Shown here in pieces: positions 7,363 through 14,306 of a DNA stretch of 36,864 bases. The stretch covers positions 1 to 36,864 of the forward strand of contig JBELML010000054.1 in NCBI GenBank assembly GCA_042095835.1, given 5' to 3'. The position numbers were made by a program, and so were the translations under genes. The notes under the pieces were generated by a model. That model was not told where the DNA came from and did not search any database. It saw only the letters and a list, made by a program, of their open reading frames with translations. The DNA comes from DATFKA01 sp042095835. Its GTDB lineage: Bacteria; Bacteroidota; Bacteroidia; Chitinophagales; Saprospiraceae. Position 1 is the stretch's first letter; every line of letters starts with the position of its first letter.

Positions 7363-8700
7363 CTAATTACCAAGATTGGTACCTGTAACTCTCAATTTAA
7401 TCCCATACTCTGGATGATTAGGTCCAAAGAGCACAATTCTGGAAGCATTACTCACCTTAGGAGATACCAAAATGTACAGCTCAGGATCCTGAATACCATC
7501 GAGCATTTCCTGAAAATGGGTGCTAATATTCATGGTATATGTATCTGGACTTGGCTCCGGATTGTCTTCTATAGCGCCGCCAAATCGATTTCGGCCTGCA
7601 GCCAATCCAAAAGTCACATCCGAGATCGCTTGCAAATTGCCATCTTCGTTTCTAAAGGCTAAGACCAGTTGCTCCGTTGGCGTGAATATATCTATTCTAT
7701 CTTCATCGAGAGAGGCCAGACTAATCTCCAGCTCCGCTTTATTGATGATGAAGTTGTCATCTCTTAGATTTCTTAAGGTTGGAAAACTCAATTTGGTCAC
7801 TACTCCGGACATACCCTGTGAAAACAGAATACTATCACTGTTTTCTGCCAAGGTCGTTTCTACAGGTGTATTGGTATAATCATGCTCAAAAGAAAGAAAT
7901 TTCAAGCTGAAGTTTCTAAGCGCAAATTGATATTGAAAAAAGGTACTATCCTCGTGGTAGTAGATAAATATACCTGCTGCTGGAGTCAGTAGATCAAAAG
8001 CGATCATCCCCTGAGTTTCGTTTCGAGGCCTAAGCTGAACACCATTAAAAGCCTCTAAAAACGCATCATTATTCGTTAATGTTGCAGAATCTAGATTAAA
8101 TAGTTCGCTACCTATGGTCTTGGGGTTTAAAGGAATTCTAAGTGCAGGCAAACTTACCGTTACAGGAACTATCCCCGAATAATCAAGGTAACTCACCGTA
8201 TCTCCTGTAGGAAAAAGTGTTGTAGAAGCCAGGGTATCAGATACCATAAAGGAAGTATCAGAGGTATACTCTAGCGCACCGTCTACATTCTCTGCCATTC
8301 TGAAAATATCAATGGTATATTCCTCGGGTTGTTTGCCATAGAAGCCATCGTTATAGTAAGGAAGGTTCAAAATAATAGAATCAAGAATTGGATTCTCCAG
8401 AATGAAGGTCTCACTAATACGCGGCACAACCTGAAAGAAAATAGAAGACTTACTGTTACCAAAAACAGGGTCCGCCATATTTCCAAACACAAAACCATCT
8501 ATCACGTTATTTCCGGCAAAATTGGTCGGCAGTGGCTCCCCAATTTCTGTCACGGCTTCAATGGTGAGCGTGTCAAAAAATTCTAATTGAGTCGTATCAT
8601 CACTTAACAAATCTGAACCCAAAGTGGTCGGATCGTTACAAGTGCTTAAGAAAGTAATAGCGAATAGGACTAGGATAAAGTGGAGCGCTAATTGCTTCAT
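7363..8700 (-). CDS. DUF4270 lipoprotein
   Basis: This is a 445-residue exported protein with a lipoprotein signal (MKQLALHFILVLFAITFLSTC, lipid cysteine at 21). It continues NDPTTLGSDLL, the hallmark opening of DUF4270, a Bacteroidota family of beta-rich outer-envelope lipoproteins. The rest is Asp/Ser/Thr-rich beta-strand sequence. Its function is not established. In many Bacteroidota the gene is next to a short glycogen synthase and panC, exactly as here, so the call is well supported by synteny. It has its own leader with a perfect -7 box at 8792-8799 and a perfect palindrome in the 5' untranslated region (8753-8769). Confidence 0.88.
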   Translation of the reverse strand: MKQLALHFILVLFAITFLSTCNDPTTLGSDLLSDDTTQLEFFDTLTIEAVTEIGEPLPTNFAGNNVIDGFVFGNMADPVFGNSKSSIFFQVVPRISETFILENPILDSIILNLPYYNDGFYGKQPEEYTIDIFRMAENVDGALEYTSDTSFMVSDTLASTTLFPTGDTVSYLDYSGIVPVTVSLPALRIPLNPKTIGSELFNLDSATLTNNDAFLEAFNGVQLRPRNETQGMIAFDLLTPAAGIFIYYHEDSTFFQYQFALRNFSLKFLSFEHDYTNTPVETTLAENSDSILFSQGMSGVVTKLSFPTLRNLRDDNFIINKAELEISLASLDEDRIDIFTPTEQLVLAFRNEDGNLQAISDVTFGLAAGRNRFGGAIEDNPEPSPDTYTMNISTHFQEMLDGIQDPELYILVSPKVSNASRIVLFGPNHPEYGIKLRVTGTNLGN

Positions 8701-8752
8701 ACCTATGGCTAGTTTGTGCGTTTATGATGTATTTGCTAGTTAAAAAGTAAAA

Positions 8753-8769
8753 ATTGGCACAGTGCCAAT
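8753..8769. promoter_or_regulatory. Perfect palindrome in the leader of the DUF4270 gene
   Basis: ATTGGCACAGTGCCAAT is a 17-bp perfect palindrome (8-bp arms, one central base), 52 bases upstream of the start. It lies downstream of the candidate promoter at 8792-8799, so it would be a stem in the mRNA leader or a roadblock operator. I found no second copy in the window. Confidence 0.5.
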
Positions 8770-8791
8770 GATTCACCTTCTAAAAGAGACG

Positions 8792-8799
8792 CAAAAGTA
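8792..8799 (-). promoter_or_regulatory. Candidate -7 box of the DUF4270 promoter
   Basis: The minus strand reads TACTTTTG, an exact match to the Bacteroidota -7 consensus TAnnTTTG. A TTTTA lies about 18 bases further upstream in place of the -33 TTTG. The predicted leader is about 85 nt. Confidence 0.5.
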
Positions 8800-8952
8800 G
8801 CTAGAAAAGTTGGTAGCTAAAATTATTTCTCCCTTTACAAATCCAATAGCTTTAGAAAAGTAAGGTGCCAGACTAAAAACGAGCCATTAACTTAGCGCGA
8901 TATTGCGGAAAGTTAATAGCCGTAGCTACAGCACCTTTTGTACCAGTTCCAA

Positions 8953-9759
8953 TTAGGCAGTTTCTTCCTCTGCTAAAAGAGAACCGTAAAACTCCATATA
9001 TTGCTTGAGGTAGTCCTCACCTTGATAATCTAAAGTAGGAAGGCCGTTGGCGCCAAAAACTTTAGCTACATCATCAGCCAATGATTCACTCCCTTGGATA
9101 GCAGCGTCTGCAAAAGTCAAGGCTCCCTGGTGTAGACCAGCTTCATAAGCCTTGATATCTTCAGGCGTCAAGTTGTTGATCGTTGCTTTTTGTAAAAACT
9201 GATCACCCAACTGCTGCTCAAAACTTGGACCATATGCGGAGTAGACCACTTTTGAGTTTTGGAAGAGGGGCTCTGTCTTATAAGCCGTTTTCAAATACAT
9301 CGGGATTAAACTCGTCAACCATCCATGACAATGGATAATATTCGGAGGCCATCCAAACTTTTTGACAGTCTCTAAGACACCTTTACAGAAAAATACCGCT
9401 CGGTCGGCGTTATCCTCAAAAGGCTTACCATCTTCATCCTCAAAAATAAATTTGCGCTTGAAGAAATCCTCATTATCTAGGAAGTAAACTTGCATTCTCG
9501 CTTCTGGCAAAGAAGCAACTTTGATAATCAGTGGATAATCATCATCATCAACGATGATGTTCATTCCAGATAAACGAACAACCTCATGCAGACGGTGTCT
9601 ACGTTCATTGATCGTTCCGTATCTCGGCATTAAGATTCTGATTTCCATGCCGTTTTCCTGAATATGTTGTGGTAGTTTTCTGGCTATCTCAGCGATTTCG
9701 GTAAGTGTAGTATAGGGCTGCATCTCCTGCGTAACAATCAACACTTTCTTTTTACTCAT
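8953..9759 (-). CDS. Short glycogen/starch synthase family protein (GT5 N-terminal domain only)
   Basis: From the ATG at 9759 the protein has 268 residues and starts MSKKKVLIVTQEMQPY. This is the ADP-glucose-binding region of the GT5 glycogen-synthase N-terminal domain, with the family's IIHCHGW motif at about residue 140. The in-frame upstream extension to 9855 lacks similarity and is unlikely to be translated. Only the N-terminal Rossmann half is present; the C-terminal GT1-like domain that normally completes the catalytic cleft of ~470-residue GlgA is missing. Short single-domain versions next to DUF4270 and panC are a Bacteroidota standard, so this is a family trait and not a local truncation. 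Whether it makes glycogen alone is unclear, so I give no gene symbol. Confidence 0.85.
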   Translation of the reverse strand: MSKKKVLIVTQEMQPYTTLTEIAEIARKLPQHIQENGMEIRILMPRYGTINERRHRLHEVVRLSGMNIIVDDDDYPLIIKVASLPEARMQVYFLDNEDFFKRKFIFEDEDGKPFEDNADRAVFFCKGVLETVKKFGWPPNIIHCHGWLTSLIPMYLKTAYKTEPLFQNSKVVYSAYGPSFEQQLGDQFLQKATINNLTPEDIKAYEAGLHQGALTFADAAIQGSESLADDVAKVFGANGLPTLDYQGEDYLKQYMEFYGSLLAEEETA

Positions 9760-9852
9760 ATCAACGCTTGCTATGTTTTTTACAATCTTTTTTGTGAAGG
9801 CTATTTCAGATATTTTATATCTTACCCTTTTTGTCCCTCTAAATTTAGTTGG

Positions 9853-9860
9853 CAAAAATA
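9853..9860 (-). promoter_or_regulatory. Candidate -7 box for the glycogen-synthase-like gene
   Basis: The minus strand reads TATTTTTG, an exact TAnnTTTG match, giving a leader of about 87 nt to the ATG at 9759. This distance agrees with the shorter start, because the 9855 start would overlap the box. No clear -33 element is seen. Confidence 0.45.
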
Positions 9861-9994
9861 AGGAAAAAATAACATACTTTCTTCATTCTCTTGGCTTTAA
9901 TGCCAGGAAGCCCTATTATCAAGCCTTTTAAAAGACCAAATAAAGCCCCTATCCATCCTCTAACCTAATCATCTTAAACAACACTTTTAGAAAC

Positions 9995-10840
9995 ATGATT
10001 ATTATCCGTGAGGTTGAACTTCTCCAATCTATTATTAGCGCCCAAGTACAGGAGCAGCGTACAATTGGCTTCACGCCCACCATGGGGGCACTACATACCG
10101 GCCACCTTTCTCTGGTTGCAAAAAGCAAAAAAGCTACGGACGTTTCAGTATGTAGCATCTTCGTCAATCCGACTCAATTTAACGAAGCCAGCGATTTGGA
10201 GAAATACCCTCAAACGCCGCAAGCCGATATCCAGGCACTGGAAAGTGTAGGCTGTGATCTATTATTTTGTCCATCAGTAGCGGAAGTCTACCCCGATGGT
10301 ACCAATCAGCCCTCAGCGATCAATCTAGGTCATCTAGACAAAGTGTTAGAAGGTGCTTTTCGGCCAGGGCATTTCGAGGGTGTCGTACAAGTAGTTAGCC
10401 GCTTACTAGATATTGTAATGCCCGATCAACTCTTCATGGGACAAAAAGACTATCAACAACTCGCCATTATCAGAGAGATGATCCGTCAGCAAGACCGAAA
10501 GGTCAGGCTAATTATGGGAGAAACAGTACGCGAAGCAGATGGCTTGGCGATGAGCTCGAGGAATGTGCGTTTGACCGAAGACTTTCGCTTAAAAGCTCCG
10601 GTAATCCATCAAATGCTACAACAAGCCAAGGCTTCTCTGCTCACCGATACAGTTAATATCATAGAGCAGCGATCTCTACAAAAACTAGAGGCGATCGGCT
10701 TGCAACCAGAGTATTTTTCGATTGTCGATGGCGAGACATTACGCCCAATTGAGGAGGTAAAAAAGGCTAAAAGCATCGTCGCTTGTACAGCCGTTTGGGC
10801 TGGCGATGTGCGTTTAATCGACAATTTAATCCTCCGTTGA
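9995..10840 (+). CDS. panC: Pantoate--beta-alanine ligase (pantothenate synthetase)
   Basis: PanC condenses pantoate and beta-alanine with ATP to give pantothenate, the vitamin B5 precursor of coenzyme A. The 281-residue length is typical. The nucleotidyltransferase signature TMGALHTGH (HxGH at 34-37) is present, followed by FVNPTQF, LFMGQKDYQQL and the MSSRN motif that replaces KMSKS in this family. The ATG at 9995 directly precedes the conserved first strand. It is divergent from the glycogen-synthase-like gene and is followed by panD, so both last steps of pantothenate synthesis are together; panD supplies its beta-alanine. Confidence 0.97.
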   Translation: MIIIREVELLQSIISAQVQEQRTIGFTPTMGALHTGHLSLVAKSKKATDVSVCSIFVNPTQFNEASDLEKYPQTPQADIQALESVGCDLLFCPSVAEVYPDGTNQPSAINLGHLDKVLEGAFRPGHFEGVVQVVSRLLDIVMPDQLFMGQKDYQQLAIIREMIRQQDRKVRLIMGETVREADGLAMSSRNVRLTEDFRLKAPVIHQMLQQAKASLLTDTVNIIEQRSLQKLEAIGLQPEYFSIVDGETLRPIEEVKKAKSIVACTAVWAGDVRLIDNLILR

Positions 10841-10865
10841 GACTATAAATTCAAACAACTTAATG

Positions 10866-10873
10866 TAGCTTTG
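10866..10873 (+). promoter_or_regulatory. Candidate -7 box for panD
   Basis: TAGCTTTG is an exact TAnnTTTG match 122 bases before the panD ATG. The nearest upstream TTG is 26 bases away, longer than the usual 19-21, so the -33 element is uncertain. It implies that panD can be transcribed separately from panC, with a leader of about 115 nt. Confidence 0.4.
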
Positions 10874-10995
10874 CGCGGTTATTTAAAAGCCTAGATGTTT
10901 ATAGATTGACGCTTTATCTCGGCACATGTAAGGTGACCCAAATGCGGCCTTTACGTCTAAAGGATGTAAGAATCCCAAAATAAACAACAAAAGCT

Positions 10996-11343
10996 ATGAT
11001 GATCCAAAGATTCAAATCTAAAATACACCAGGCTCGGATTACCGAAGCCAATCTCAACTATGTCGGTAGTATCACTATCGACGAAGACCTCATGGATGCT
11101 GCCAAATTCTTCGAAGGAGAGCGCGTCCAGATTGTCAACAACAATAATGGAGAGCGTTTAGAGACTTATATTATAAAAGGAGAGCGAGGCTCAGGTGTGA
11201 TTTGCCTAAATGGTGCCGCCGCGCGCCGCGCAGAAGTGGGTGATGTAGTCATCATCATTGGCTATGGCTATATGACTCCTGAAGAAGCAAAGGCTTTTGA
11301 ACCTTCGGTGGTCTTTGTTGATGAAAACAATAAACCAAAATAG
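10996..11343 (+). CDS. panD: Aspartate 1-decarboxylase
   Basis: PanD decarboxylates aspartate to beta-alanine for PanC. The 115-residue proenzyme has the self-cleavage site at Gly24-Ser25 (NYVGSITID), which yields the pyruvoyl-bearing alpha chain. The GAAARRAEVGDVVIIIGYG region of the double-psi barrel follows, with the C-terminal YMTPEEA segment. There are two adjacent ATGs (10996 and 10999); either works. A strong hairpin terminator lies just after the stop codon, so the next gene is not simply its operon partner. Confidence 0.97.
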   Translation: MMIQRFKSKIHQARITEANLNYVGSITIDEDLMDAAKFFEGERVQIVNNNNGERLETYIIKGERGSGVICLNGAAARRAEVGDVVIIIGYGYMTPEEAKAFEPSVVFVDENNKPK

Positions 11344-11348
11344 TAAAG

Positions 11349-11380
11349 AAACCTTCGGTAAAACTATCGAAGGTTTTTCT
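11349..11380 (+). terminator. Rho-independent terminator after panD
   Basis: AAACCTTCG (11349-11357) pairs perfectly with CGAAGGTTT (11368-11376) around a 10-nt loop and runs into a T-rich end. It starts 5 bases after the panD stop. Confidence 0.85.
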
Positions 11381-11411
11381 TGATGCACCGTATACTTAAT
11401 CTGAACATACC

Positions 11412-12488
11412 TTGAAACAATTATTCGGTTACTTCCTGCGATTTTTGATGTTTTTGAGCCTTGGGCTACTCATTATGTTTCTACTCTATCGGAGTATGAG
11501 TAAAGGTCATTATGAGCAGTGCAAAATTGATGGAATAAGCCCTGAAGACTGTGGGACGCTTGTTGAAAAGGTCGCGAATGACTTTGCTACTGCCAACTTC
11601 TTTTGGTTATTTGTAGTCGTCTTTCTTTTTATGCTGAGCAATGTGAGTAGGGCCATTCGATGGAATTTATTAATCGATCCACTGGGCCGAAAACCTCGGT
11701 TTATGAATAGTCTGGGTGCCATTATGGTAGGCTATTTTGCCAACTTAGGTATACCCAGAATTGGAGAGTTTGTACGCGCAGGTGTATTGTCTCGCTATGA
11801 GAAAATCGAAGTGGGCAGAGTAATGGGCACTGTAGCCATCGATAGGGCAGTAGATTTGGTGTCTATCATGATTATGACAGTCCTGGCGATTGTGTTTCAA
11901 TATCAGCAGATTTGGGACAAACTTGTGGAGTTATTGAGTTTAGAAACCTTAACCAAGCTCTTTTTAGCTGCTGCTATTGCTGGAGCTTTAGGTTTGGGCT
12001 TATTTTTCCTATTGAGAAAACGCATTGAGCAGACCAAAATCTACGCCAAAGTTCTTGGTTTAGTAAAAGGCCTAGTTGAGGGTCTGAGTAGCATTTGGAA
12101 ATTAAAAAAGCCTGGTTTATTTATTTTTCACAGTATCGCTATTTGGTTGCTCTATTATCTACTCAACTATTTATGCTTTTTCTCTTTTGAGCCTACTAGT
12201 CATTTAATGCCTTTGGTTGGCTTGGCCGTATTTGTATTTGGTGCCTGGGGTATTGTGATTCCTACACCAGGTGGAATGGGATCCTATCATTACCTGACAA
12301 TGATAGCCTTGAGTATTTATGGAATCAGTCAGCCTGTTGGCTTCTCTTATACGATGATTTCTTTCCTGACCATTACGGTAGGAGGACACGTACTCTTCGG
12401 CCTCATAGCCTTGCTGATTCTTCCTTTTTATAACCAAAATTATAATCCAGTTCCCATCGATGGCGCAGATCAATCAGATAAAACGTAA
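11412..12488 (+). CDS. Lysylphosphatidylglycerol synthase TM region / UPF0104 flippase-like membrane protein
   Basis: This is a 358-residue inner-membrane protein with about eight hydrophobic segments. It carries the conserved SNVSRAIRWNLLIDPLG near residue 78, then GYFANLGIPRIGEFVRAGVLSRYE and, near the C-terminus, PTPGGMGSYHYL. These are the signatures of the PF03706 family (the membrane part of MprF and many stand-alone UPF0104 proteins), which is thought to move lipids or lipid-linked molecules across the membrane. The soluble aminoacyl-transferase domain of MprF is absent, so lysine transfer is not expected. The start appears to be TTG at 11412, since there is no ATG before the first membrane segment. 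Its last 29 bases overlap rfaE2, so the two are translationally linked. Confidence 0.82.
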   Translation: MKQLFGYFLRFLMFLSLGLLIMFLLYRSMSKGHYEQCKIDGISPEDCGTLVEKVANDFATANFFWLFVVVFLFMLSNVSRAIRWNLLIDPLGRKPRFMNSLGAIMVGYFANLGIPRIGEFVRAGVLSRYEKIEVGRVMGTVAIDRAVDLVSIMIMTVLAIVFQYQQIWDKLVELLSLETLTKLFLAAAIAGALGLGLFFLLRKRIEQTKIYAKVLGLVKGLVEGLSSIWKLKKPGLFIFHSIAIWLLYYLLNYLCFFSFEPTSHLMPLVGLAVFVFGAWGIVIPTPGGMGSYHYLTMIALSIYGISQPVGFSYTMISFLTITVGGHVLFGLIALLILPFYNQNYNPVPIDGADQSDKT

Positions 12489-12963
12489 AGTACTGGATTG
12501 GCCATCGGCCAAACAGGTCGTCCAGCAATGGCAAGATAGCGGTTTGGAAATCGTCTTCACCAATGGTTGTTTTGACTTGCTGCATTATGGTCATCTTCAT
12601 TATTTAGCTGAAGCCAAAGATTTAGGCGACAAACTCATCGTTGGTTTAAATAGTGCCGATTCGGTACGCCGACTGAAAGGTGATCATCGCCCCATTAATG
12701 ATGAATTGACTCGTCAGATCAATTTAGCTAGCCTGCAATTTGTCGACTTAGTGGTTGCTTTCGAGCAAGATACTCCACAAGAAATCATCGACCTACTCCT
12801 ACCTGATATCCTTGTAAAAGGTGGTGACTATACAATCGAAGACATCGTCGGTGCCAATACCGTATTGGAGCATGGTGGCCAAGTCAAAACTTTAGATTTT
12901 ATTCCTGGCTACTCGACCACTTCGATTGAACAACGGATACGCTCCATGCATAAGGATCAATAG
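12460..12963 (+). CDS. rfaE2: D-glycero-beta-D-manno-heptose 1-phosphate adenylyltransferase-type nucleotidyltransferase
   Basis: This is a 167-residue cytidylyltransferase-fold enzyme with the signature TNGCFDLLHYGHLHYL (HxGH at 42-45), GLNSADSVRRLKG and VKGGDYTIEDIVGA. It corresponds to the stand-alone adenylyltransferase half of HldE, which activates heptose-1-phosphate to ADP-heptose for lipopolysaccharide core; no kinase half is fused or adjacent. The ATG overlaps the end of the flippase-like gene by 29 bases. The family also contains CDP-glycerol-type enzymes, but the VKGGDY motif supports the RfaE2 assignment. Confidence 0.88.
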   Translation: MAQINQIKRKVLDWPSAKQVVQQWQDSGLEIVFTNGCFDLLHYGHLHYLAEAKDLGDKLIVGLNSADSVRRLKGDHRPINDELTRQINLASLQFVDLVVAFEQDTPQEIIDLLLPDILVKGGDYTIEDIVGANTVLEHGGQVKTLDFIPGYSTTSIEQRIRSMHKDQ

Positions 12964-13357
12964 TATGTTCATGGCAAGTTCGTGGTTGCCATCGTAGTTC
13001 GCTTCGCTCTGTCGGGATTAATTCGACCAGCTTCGCTGAAGCGAATGGTCTCATTAACATATTACGATTTTTTGCTATGGCATCCTTTTTGTTAATAGAG
13101 TAAATGTATTGAAACACTAAGTATCACAGATGACCATTTAGGGCATCAGGTACACTGCCAAATGGTATGGCTAAGCGAGAGAATGAAGTACTCTAGAAGA
13201 CTAGAATTGCTCTCGTGACGATATTCCTCAAATATTTTACTGATTAACTGGCTATCTGCTTAGGACACTTCCTAAGGCTAATGCGGTATGGCTGAATAAT
13301 AGCGATACAGGCAACGAACAAGTAATTTATTAGATACTTAAAATACTCGATTTAGTG
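12964..13357. other. Non-coding spacer with one REP-like element
   Basis: Apart from the hairpin element at 13012-13058 and a small stem at 12974-12990 (GGCAA/TTGCC), I see nothing coding or recognisable here. The open frames that cross it are short and run through the repeat. Confidence 0.6.
13012..13058. repeat. REP-like hairpin element, copy 1
   Basis: Outer arms TTAATTCGACC (13018-13028) and GGTCTCATTAA (13047-13057) are imperfectly complementary and match the arms of two copies at 17514-17560 and 17636-17675 exactly. The inner loop here forms its own stem, TTCGC/GCGAA. The preceding CGGGA is shared as well, but the CATCCCGACATCCGC segment of the other copies is missing. Confidence 0.8.
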
Positions 13358-13450
13358 ATGACAAAACAGAAGACTACTTTCTACCGCGATGTTCGATTTT
13401 GGCTACTCTTTTTCTCGATTTCTGCGCTAGCTTTTGCAGGAATTGGATAG
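13358..13450 (+). CDS. Possible 30-residue single-span membrane peptide
   Basis: ATG at 13358 opens a 30-codon frame ending at TAG 13448-13450. The peptide has a basic N-terminus (MTKQKTTFYRDVR) followed by one hydrophobic segment (FWLLFFSISALAFAGIG). The charge pattern of a short membrane peptide is convincing, but there is no homology I can name and no clear promoter. It lies 63 bases upstream of the DUF4442 gene, on the same strand. A chance frame remains possible. Confidence 0.4.
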   Translation: MTKQKTTFYRDVRFWLLFFSISALAFAGIG

Positions 13451-13483
13451 GAAAATGTGGTCATTTAAAAGCTTTGTTGTAGC

Positions 13484-13501
13484 TTAGCGAAAATTCGCTA
13501 A
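13484..13501. promoter_or_regulatory. Palindrome just upstream of the DUF4442 gene
   Basis: TTAGCGAA and TTCGCTAA form perfect 8-bp arms around two bases, ending 12 bases before the start codon. It could be an operator or a leader hairpin covering the translation start. Confidence 0.45.
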
Positions 13502-13513
13502 AACAAACAAAGT

Positions 13514-13993
13514 ATGAACAGACTCGAAAAACAGGTCCTTAGGTTGGAAAAACTCCCTAAGGGCCTTTTTAGTTGGGCGATTGGTAGAGTAGTCCCCTAC
13601 GTAGGCACTTCAAATGTCCAATTTGAAAAGATGACTAAAGAGGAATTGATCGTTTCTCTTAAAAACAAGCGCAAAGTGCGTAATCATATCGGTCAAATCC
13701 ACGCAGCAGCGATGATTCTATTGGCAGAAACCGCCACTGGCATGGTCGTCGGGATGAATATACCAGATGACAAAATTCCATTGGTAAAATATATGAAAAC
13801 CAGCTTTGTCAAGCGTTCTACCGGAGCTATGCAAGCCATCGCCAAGTTAAGCGACCAGCAAATTGAATCTATTAAAACACTAGAAAAAGGAGAGGTCACC
13901 GTCGAAGTCGTCGTAACCGATGAAACCGGTATCGAACCCATCATAGTAGAAGCCGTCTGGGCTTGGATTCCTAAAAAGAGGAAGGCGGTGTGA
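13514..13993 (+). CDS. DUF4442 (hotdog-fold, thioesterase-like) protein
   Basis: The protein has 159 residues. It resembles DUF4442 proteins, which adopt the hotdog fold of acyl-CoA/acyl-ACP thioesterases: a helical N-terminal cap (about 1-50), the central helix region NHIGQIHAAAMILLAETATGMVVG (about 57-82), then strands ending in EVVVTDETG and EAVWAWIPKKR. The N-G-IH-AA pattern corresponds to the acyl-binding helix of PaaI-like proteins. Substrate and activity are unknown. The ATG at 13514 is the only reasonable start. It appears monocistronic, flanked by palindromes on both sides (13484-13501 and 14003-14023). Confidence 0.75.
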   Translation: MNRLEKQVLRLEKLPKGLFSWAIGRVVPYVGTSNVQFEKMTKEELIVSLKNKRKVRNHIGQIHAAAMILLAETATGMVVGMNIPDDKIPLVKYMKTSFVKRSTGAMQAIAKLSDQQIESIKTLEKGEVTVEVVVTDETGIEPIIVEAVWAWIPKKRKAV

Positions 13994-14002
13994 GTGGTCG
14001 AT

Positions 14003-14068
14003 CTACTTGATAGAGTCAAGTAGTTGATGAGCGTAGGTGCGATAGTTTTCAGTCCGTTTAATAAACGG
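14003..14068. other. Two hairpins after the DUF4442 gene
   Basis: CTACTTGA/TCAAGTAG (14003-14010 with 14016-14023) starts 10 bases after the stop codon. CCGTTTAATAAACGG (14054-14068) is a second, perfect 15-bp palindrome followed by a T-rich stretch. The first has no T tract, and the second could be a terminator or an operator. The remaining bases up to 14306 show nothing else I can name. Confidence 0.4.
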
Positions 14069-14306
14069 TCCATTTTCCTAAAGAGCAATCCTATTTAGAT
14101 ATAGATTTCTTGTATTGCTCCAACTTCAGCCTGTCCATTTTTGCACATCATGTGTTCACTTTTATACATCTCCAAAGAATTCAAGCCCCATCTTTATCAC
14201 ACAAAACATTAATTATCAAGCTCTTATAAAAATGGCATAGATTTAGATTGTTATTTAAAAAAGATTGAAAGTTACATTTCTTCTAAACCATCCAAAAGCT
14301 GCCATC

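Noticed and set aside
11412..12488. A full MprF lysyl-phosphatidylglycerol synthase
   Set aside because: Only the membrane part is present; the C-terminal aminoacyl-transferase domain is missing, so the flippase-like family call is kept.
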